From the NCBI RefSeq assembly GCF_001411555.2, contig NC_049914.1:9252273-9316272 (forward strand): 64,000 nucleotides of DNA, written 5' to 3'. A program made the translations under genes and the position numbers. This stretch comes from Juglans regia (taxonomy: Eukaryota > Streptophyta > Magnoliopsida > Fagales > Juglandaceae). This document shows positions 57,868 through 64,000 of this stretch, piece after piece (within the stretch, counting starts at the first letter, position 1; every line of letters begins with the position of its first letter). The notes beneath the pieces were generated by a model that worked only from the letters and a program-made list of their open reading frames with translations, was not told the origin of the DNA and did not search any database.

Positions 57868-58040
57868 TTAGTAATGATACATACAGTCGTGGAGTGCACA
57901 AGCACCGTGCAGTTACTTTGAAAAAGAGTGGGGTCTATTATTAAAAAATTAATTTTTTTCATGTGGGTTCCGTATTTATTTATTTTTTTCAAAGTGATTG
58001 CATGGCGCTTACACACTTACGACTATAATTATCACTTCTC
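57868..58040. mobile_element. MITE family A, copy 7
   Basis: Left arm AATGATACATACAGTCGTGG then AGTGCACAAG, right arm GCGCTTACACACTTACGACT then ATAATTATCA, in clear inverted relation. Confidence 0.68.
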
Positions 58041-59240
58041 TTATTTTATTCATAGAATATCATAAATTTTAAGTGATTTGTACATGTATTTGTTTAATTC
58101 ACCTTGGAGGCATATTAGATTAAGAAGCTGCCTAATTAAGCAACTGATCAAATTTAGCTTGATCATCTGGTTGTATTTTTTCAAATTTCAGAATGAACAC
58201 ATCAAATTATTAAAGTGAAGTTTGGGGCCAACAAATTAATTTTGGAGGGGTCACTTCATAAAAAAAATACATGATATACCAAAGTTTTTGGAGGGTCCAC
58301 CGCCCCTGATTTCGACTTGTGGTAGTGCTTTGTTTGTACATATATTTAGTTCTAAGCTTTGTGTGATCTCAAGTGGTATGAAATTATTTAGATTTTTTAA
58401 AATTGATTTGATTTTTCAAAGTTTTTGCATCGCTAATTATATATGATCATGCGGTTTTAACTAGTAACTGAAAATCAAGGGATTTTAGGTGCAAATGTTT
58501 ATATATTAATTCTAAATTAAAATCAATGAAATTATAAACTAATTGTTTGTCTTTTATATATATATAAACATACAATTTGGTGCGTTGACACACCATTTAC
58601 AGTGAAATTCATTATAATTTAAAAAAAATTAAAATATTACTTAATTTTTAATATATATATATTGAAAGATAATTTTTAATAGAGTTAGTCGCCATATACC
58701 GGAGATTACTCATACAAGTCCATACATGAGTTATCTTTAAAAAAAATTAAATTACAATAATATCATTTTTAAAATCATTTTTTTTTCCTTTTATCCTTGA
58801 TTTCCTATTTATCAATAGAACCTGCACATACAATCCCCTACTCAAGACTACAAATAAATTTTTTTTTTTAATATAATTGATATAAAAGATTGAGAAACAC
58901 TACTTTACCTTTCCAAAGTGACACCTCTATTTTACCGCTGGTTAAAATTCTTTTTTTTTTTTTTACTTAATGATTAAGAAATTGATTTTAAATGTATTGG
59001 TGTATTTTTTTATTTTTTAAATATATTTAAATATATAAAAAAATGTGAAAAAAAAAAAAAAGATTTTACCGCCCAGCGGTCAAAATGGGGCGGCATTGTA
59101 GCCGCACCCTAAAAGATTTCTGATTAACGTAACTAAAAAATAAAACTTATAAATATATTTTGTATGTGATTGTTTGCAAGAATGAATAATTGAAAGTAGT
59201 ATTTGACTTCGGCCAAAGGATATTAATGGCTGACTCGTGG
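58041..59240. other. Intergenic DNA upstream of the SMR gene
   Basis: AT-rich. 58900-59110 has short inverted arms (TTACCGCTGG against CCGCCCAGCGGT) around a T/A-rich core and may be another MITE related to family C. No gene is seen. Confidence 0.5.
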
Positions 59241-59632
59241 AGGAGAGAGAGAAAGGTTACATCCGCATTGGATCCTCCACCGATCGAAGTGGGTTTAAAG
59301 CTTCTCCCACTTTCTCTCTCACTCGTGTCTCCCTAAAAACATCTTGATCGGGAACATCCAAAGAAGGTCGAAGAAATCACTTAAAAACGGAAAAGATCGA
59401 TGGTGATTTTATGGTTATATTCTCAGGGCATCGTTACATTTATACATCGATCATCGTTCTTGTTTCCCCAGTTAGAGAGGCTTGTCGGTGATCTTTAGAT
59501 TTCTTCTTCATCATCATCTTCTTACCCGATTGTTTTGGTACTGCTTCTTCATTCCAATTCTTATCGTCTTCTTATAAACATGTACTTTGTCCTGCATTAA
59601 TTACTCTGAGATCAAGTTAGTACTTTTCGTTC

Positions 59633-60175
59633 ATGGGTGTGTCCGATTCTCAGATGCTTGTCCCTGATAAGGATCTGAATGTTATGAAATTGAATTTCGC
59701 AACAAGACCCGCGTTGGAATTTCAAGATGAGTGCCCGACAGAACCTCCAGAAGATCGCGGGGTTCGCAAAATTCCAGAAGTACTGCAAGAAGAAGAACAA
59801 GAATATCAAAAACAAGAACAAGATCTAGAACAAGAACAAGAAAAAGAAGATAAACATGACAGCATTTCTCTTTCATCTCTGGGGGTCAGAATTCCTTCTC
59901 TAGGAGAATTCAGGGACATGGAGGGGGAGGAGGATGACGGGTTCAAGACTCCAACTTCGTTGGATCATAAAATCCCAGTGGTTCTGCAATGCCCTCCTGC
60001 ACCAAGAAAACTCAAACCAAAAGCAGTAGTGACGACAAAGCGAAAAGCCGCTAGACGAAGAATTCCGCTTGATCTGTCAAATGAGATTGAATTGTTATTC
60101 CCTCCAAGTACTGTTCAAGTACTAGATCTTAGTGGTAAGATTAGGAAAATTAGAGAAGGAGATGAAACCAGATGA
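59633..60175 (+). CDS. SIAMESE-RELATED cyclin-dependent kinase inhibitor
   Basis: SMR proteins bind CDK-cyclin complexes in the nucleus, restrain mitosis and promote endoreduplication, often after stress. The frame is a single exon of 180 codons, as usual for the family, though longer than many members. The diagnostic motif is at about residues 97-128: EGEEDDGFKTPTSLDHKIP followed by CPPAPRKLKPK. The N-terminal half has a Glu/Gln-rich stretch (about 50-75) likely to be helical or disordered. A basic segment KRKAARRR (137-144) can act as a nuclear signal. The C-terminal IELLFPPSTVQVL block also fits the family. The ATG at 59633 is the first in frame. No neighbour suggests co-regulation. The exact SMR subgroup cannot be assigned. 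Confidence 0.9.
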   Translation: MGVSDSQMLVPDKDLNVMKLNFATRPALEFQDECPTEPPEDRGVRKIPEVLQEEEQEYQKQEQDLEQEQEKEDKHDSISLSSLGVRIPSLGEFRDMEGEEDDGFKTPTSLDHKIPVVLQCPPAPRKLKPKAVVTTKRKAARRRIPLDLSNEIELLFPPSTVQVLDLSGKIRKIREGDETR

Positions 60176-61430
60176 TGGTTTTCTATATGTTAATCTTCTT
60201 TTTTCTTTGTTCTTTCTTTTCTTTTTCATATATATCAGGTTTTCTGTATGTTATTATGTGAAGGTTAATTATATCTTCTACTTCTACTTCTTTAAAAGTG
60301 GAATTTTCCACATAAAGTGGCATCTTATCTATGAAAATAGTCATGTTTGTCATCAGTGTGAATTATTTCTCCTCGATCGATCCATTTTCATATCAACTCT
60401 ATCATATCGATCTGTCCTTTTTTCTTATCTTGTTTGCTGGAAAGAATTTTATCAAGCAGGTAGCTAGGGATCTCGAACTGGACGCAGATCTGAATCTCTA
60501 TAAATGTATCATGAGCAAGAGGTCAAAACTAATTAAAGCAAGAGTCTTGAAAGAAGTAGTGCCATACTTAGGATTCCCATTTAGTTGCACCATGATTCTT
60601 CTAAATATATTATGCGTCATATTATTTCATAAGAGAGAAGCTTGAAAGTGGATCTCTCAGCTCTATATCTCTCTCTCTGGGTTGCATTGACTTTGGTTGA
60701 AATGATAAAATGGGGCTGCATTTTGACTTTCCCAAGAGAGAAAGCAAAACAACCTCCATTGAAATTAGCAGAAGGTCGTTTGAGCAAACCCATGTGGGGA
60801 TATTCCCTCAGATGACAGGAGCTTTTTTTTTTTTTTCCAGTGGTACTCATTATAAGGAGCTATATATCTCTAACTTCAAGGCTGTTCATGCTGGCCCCCA
60901 CCTTTCTCTATAGATGAGTATCATCATGGAGGCATCTGATCCTTTTGGTTTAATTAATTTGTTGGTTCCGCTTCTGATCTTTTTGAATTTTTTTGTCGCC
61001 ATTCATAGCATGAGATGACAGGTAAATCATTGGGAACTGGCAAAATGTAAATGTCTAACTTTGAATTCCAATTGCAGCTGACTCTTTTGTTTCACACATG
61101 AACAGCAAAGACTTGTTGATCTGTAAGAGAGGTGGTGCTGCTGGATTTAGAATTTTCATATTTTTTTACCCCTCGTACTGTTATTGCTGTTTTGATCGCA
61201 AGTAAATTTTAGTTGAAATATACTATTTACAAACCTGGTATAGAATTATCACTTATCATAGAATTTGTTTTTTTATAAAAAAACTCAAAATACTAATAAT
61301 TTTTTAGAGAAATCTTTAGAACTGGTCGGGTTAATGTTACCCAAATAACAGCCCACTAATAATTAAGTGGCACCTAAGCTTTCCACCACAACTATCTTGT
61401 ATATGCACTACATCAAATTACAAAAAATAT
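60176..61430. other. 3' flank of the SMR gene and intergenic DNA
   Basis: The first few hundred bases probably include the SMR 3' UTR. Frames such as 60331-60645 are T-rich and unconvincing. Confidence 0.55.
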
Positions 61431-62160
61431 TGCCCTTCCTTTGCACCCCCTCTAGTTTTCTCAGCCCTTTTGTACCCCCTCTCACACGGCTACCTTCGCC
61501 TGGCTTGCCCCAAGATCTGTGATGGGCGGACATCAACCCACCGAGCCGCAATGGACGAAACCCACAAAACTCTCCAAATCTTCTCCCCGTGCTCTCACGA
61601 AACCCAGAGCCCATCCACTAGTCCACCGGCATTGACCCTTCTCCTCAAACCACAATCTGTTAAATGTATTTGATTTTAAGAAAATAATTTTTCATTGTTG
61701 TTGTTGTGAATAATCGAATTGTTTGAGATAAAAGCTTATAAAAGTGGATTGAACGACCATAGAAGTTTGGTATAAAAAAGAAAAAAATGAAGAATCGTTG
61801 GTATAAAGGAAGAGAAAGGTTTTCGACCATCGGATTTGGAATTAAATCAATGGTGGGGGCACAGACACTAGATTGAAGAGGTACTGGATCTCCGTCATAC
61901 AGGTTGGGTAGGGGAGTTTCTGAGAATGGGACTTCGGTGGAAGAGGGAAGAAGAAAAAGAGATGACCTACCGCACCATGAGAAACACGCTCAGGGTCGAG
62001 TTCATGCCGCACCGTGAAGTCGAGCTCCATTGCGGCTCTTGGTCGATCTTCGTCGCACAAGTTGGGTAGGAGAATTTCTGGGGTTGGGGGCTTCAGTGGA
62101 AGAGGGAAGAAGAAAATATGCAAGGGAGGGACTCGTGGGTGAAATCTGTGTCTTGCAAAT
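61431..62160. repeat. GC-richer block with internal direct repeat
   Basis: About 61903-61960 and 62062-62120 are imperfect copies: GTTGGGTAGGGGAGTTTCTG against GTTGGGTAGGAGAATTTCTG, each ending in GGAAGAGGGAAGAAGAAAA. Minus-strand frames across it are repeats of each other. It is probably part of a transposable element, type unknown. Confidence 0.5.
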
Positions 62161-62429
62161 GATCTATTATGTGTGGTTAAGAGTATTGAAATTATTGTGT
62201 GATTTCTGACATGGCAGCAGTTGATAGGAGGGTTGTTCTACTTCATATAACAGTCTGACTGCTTAGAAGCAGTTCTGATCTTTTTAATATAGGTTGATGT
62301 AAAAATTTGTCACATCAGTGGACTGGAGTGGTGTGTTTTGTGTCAATAAAGATCCTTGCAAATAAGTTTATTTATTCTTGTTTCGAGATATATTGCTTCG
62401 TTTCTTCTTTTGATTTTTTCTTTGGATAA

Positions 62430-62605
62430 TGCTTGAGTGACTACCAAATGTGCCTACTAAATGTGCACATTAGTACAAATGAGTTTTTTTTTATTTTTCT
62501 TTAAGCATTTTTTAAACATCCTTAACCATTAAAAAAAAATAAAAATATATATATAAATAAAAATATACGAGTAGGCACATTTAGTACATAATATCATTTT
62601 TCCTT
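62430..62605. mobile_element. MITE family C relative, copy 4
   Basis: Arms ACCAAATGTGCCTACTAAAT (left) and GTAGGCACATTTAGTACATA (right) are inverted. The interior has AACATCCTTAACCATTAA, as in the 1561-1789 element. Confidence 0.55.
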
Positions 62606-63110
62606 TTCTTTTGTTCTGCAAATAGTTGAAAAATGGTTTTAGTCAGACCGATTCAACCAATTCTATTTCAATTGGCCAAAAAAAAAAATTGATTTTGCAC
62701 ATTTTTTCAATTTTTTTCTTTTGTTCTACTCATAGTTGAAAAATGGTTTTAGTAAGACTGATTCAAGGATGTCAAAATCAGATCAACACATCTCAAATTA
62801 ATCATTAATGAGTTATACTATTTTTTCTATTTCCCATAAAAGTTAAAATTCATCTCAACTTACTTCATACTTTCAAATATATTATATACCTCAACTTATT
62901 TATATTCAAACAAGTCTCAATGATACCTACAAAATACCATTATTCACAAATCAATTCAGATCATTTGAGATCACCTCAACATCAAACACATGCTCAATCG
63001 ATTCTATTTCAATTGGTCTGATTTTGCATATTTTTCCAATCGCTCGTAGAACTTGTTCAATCAACCACTCCAAGCTGGTTTGAAACCAACTTAATCAAAA
63101 TTGCGCGGGT
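62606..63110. repeat. Short direct repeats interrupted by an insertion
   Basis: AGTTGAAAAATGGTTTTAGT occurs at about 62621 and 62731, and TTCTATTTCAATTGG at about 62661 and 63003. The middle (about 62785-63000) looks like an inserted AT-rich segment. It is non-coding. Confidence 0.5.
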
Positions 63111-63715
63111 TTGTTTTTTGGATGAGGTTTGAAAAGCAAGTTTTTTTTTTCTCTCTTTATTATCAAATTATGATAAAACTAAACACATATTAAACTCTTT
63201 TCATAATTATGTTCACTAAGAGTTTAGAAAACTTGAGTTAACTCATGGAGTTTTTGCTTTGTTTACTTAAAAGAAGAACAAATTAGAAAATAAATCAGTA
63301 TTTTGTAATAAAATGTGACTGTGCACAAAATATTATGATCATTACTATATATGACCTTATAGCTTAAGGGCATTTACCTTTTTTGGAAGATGAGAGAGAA
63401 TAAAAGGAGAACACTTGGGTCAAATACCTTAATTGCCTTCTTATAGAAACTATTTAGATTTATAGCATATTTTTATTCAAGTCAAGAAATTCATAATTTA
63501 AGCTTTTCCATACGTGATTTTAAATGCTTGAAAATCAGCAATGTACTTTTTTTTAATATTTTTATTAATATTAAAATATTCAATTTAAATTTGTTAGGAT
63601 GCTGAACCACTCAGTTCGACAAATGGAATTCATGATTTGAATGATATGATTTTCGATTTTAATTTTTTTTTTCAAACCTTAATTTTGAGAATGTAAAACA
63701 TATATACCTATAGAA
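63111..63715. other. AT-rich intergenic DNA
   Basis: Nothing recognised. Confidence 0.6.
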
Positions 63716-63724
63716 TCTAAGGGT

Positions 63725-63875
63725 GTTATCCGTATGGTGCGGGATGCGGGACGGGGGCACCCCCTCCCCCGCCTGGGGTGGGGGGAAGGGTTTTCAACCC
63801 CATCCCGGTACGGGAGGTGGGGTGGGGTTGAAACTGCATCCTGCCCCGCCTCCTGCTCAACCCAGTAATTCATTG
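63725..63875. repeat. G/C-rich low-complexity block
   Basis: Runs such as GCGGGACGGGGGCACCCCCT and GGAGGTGGGGTGGGGTTGAA stand out sharply from AT-rich flanks. It resembles GC-rich ends seen in some plant dispersed repeats. The minus-strand frame across it is not a gene. Confidence 0.5.
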
Positions 63876-64000
63876 GATCTATAATTTTTTTTAGATCCAA
63901 ATTATAATATAATACATTTATTAATTTTATTCAAAAAAAATATAGACTCATTAGAGTTCTTTTTTATCTCATATATAAAAGTTGGCCTAAGAGGTCAAGA

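Noticed and set aside
60331..60645. 104-codon frame downstream of SMR
   Set aside because: T-rich, no domain, and overlaps the presumed SMR 3' flank.
61842..62123. 93-codon minus-strand frame
   Set aside because: Consists of two copies of the same direct repeat read as protein, so it is repeat-derived.
1..64000. CRISPR arrays, bacterial operons, organellar inserts, rRNA genes
   Set aside because: Nothing resembling them was seen. The window is plainly plant nuclear DNA.

Overview
This is a eudicot nuclear chromosome segment: AT-rich, with long introns, pyrimidine-rich leaders and a dense load of plant retrotransposons and MITEs. The repeat repertoire gives an impression of a Fagales tree (walnut/hickory-like), but that is a guess and the sequence alone does not prove it. 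No bacterial, organellar or CRISPR features are present.

Four host genes are supported. (1) 13721-16944 (+): a POLTERGEIST-LIKE PP2C phosphatase in four exons, 727 codons, of the PP2C4/PP2C23 type. (2) 25617-26928 (+): a small ENTH-domain (epsin-like) protein in four exons, about 326 codons. (3) 27766-34851 (-): a U-box E3 ligase of the PUB32/33 class in seven exons, 846 codons, with a USP domain, coiled coil, degenerate kinase domain and U-box. (4) 59633-60175 (+): a single-exon SIAMESE-RELATED cyclin-dependent-kinase inhibitor, 180 codons. For the three multi-exon genes, exon phases were checked by hand and close without frameshift. The genes are unrelated in function and far apart, and there is no sign of a cluster.

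Most of the rest is mobile DNA. 534-1082 is a probable non-autonomous Helitron. 1561-1789 is a Mutator-like MITE with 9-bp target duplications. 4907-9477 is an intact, young Ty1/copia element with one 1385-codon gag-pol frame and LTRs differing at 3 of 215 positions. 17874-about 22414 is a decayed Tork/TNT1-like copia element inserted into a MITE, with a truncated 3' LTR and many transition-type stop codons. 31618-about 32060 is a possible TRIM inside an intron of the U-box gene. 41752-47240 is a degenerate Ty3/gypsy chromovirus on the minus strand. 48122-52017 is a non-autonomous LTR element, also minus strand, whose interior carries pieces of host genes. 56427-56933 is a solo LTR related to the Tork-like element. 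Two tRNA-derived SINEs and about twenty MITE copies of several families fill the gaps.

The most unusual object is the 48122-52017 element. Between 371- and 373-bp LTRs and an exact 5-bp target duplication it holds an FKBP-type prolyl isomerase fragment joined in frame to a TFIIF-alpha (RAP74) fragment, plus a pentatricopeptide-repeat-like fragment. It is therefore a gene-capturing retrotransposon carrying a chimeric, now broken, reading frame. A second item of interest is the U-box protein, whose kinase domain lacks the canonical VAIK lysine, HRD arginine and DFG aspartate.

All calls rest on reading and hand translation. No database search was made.
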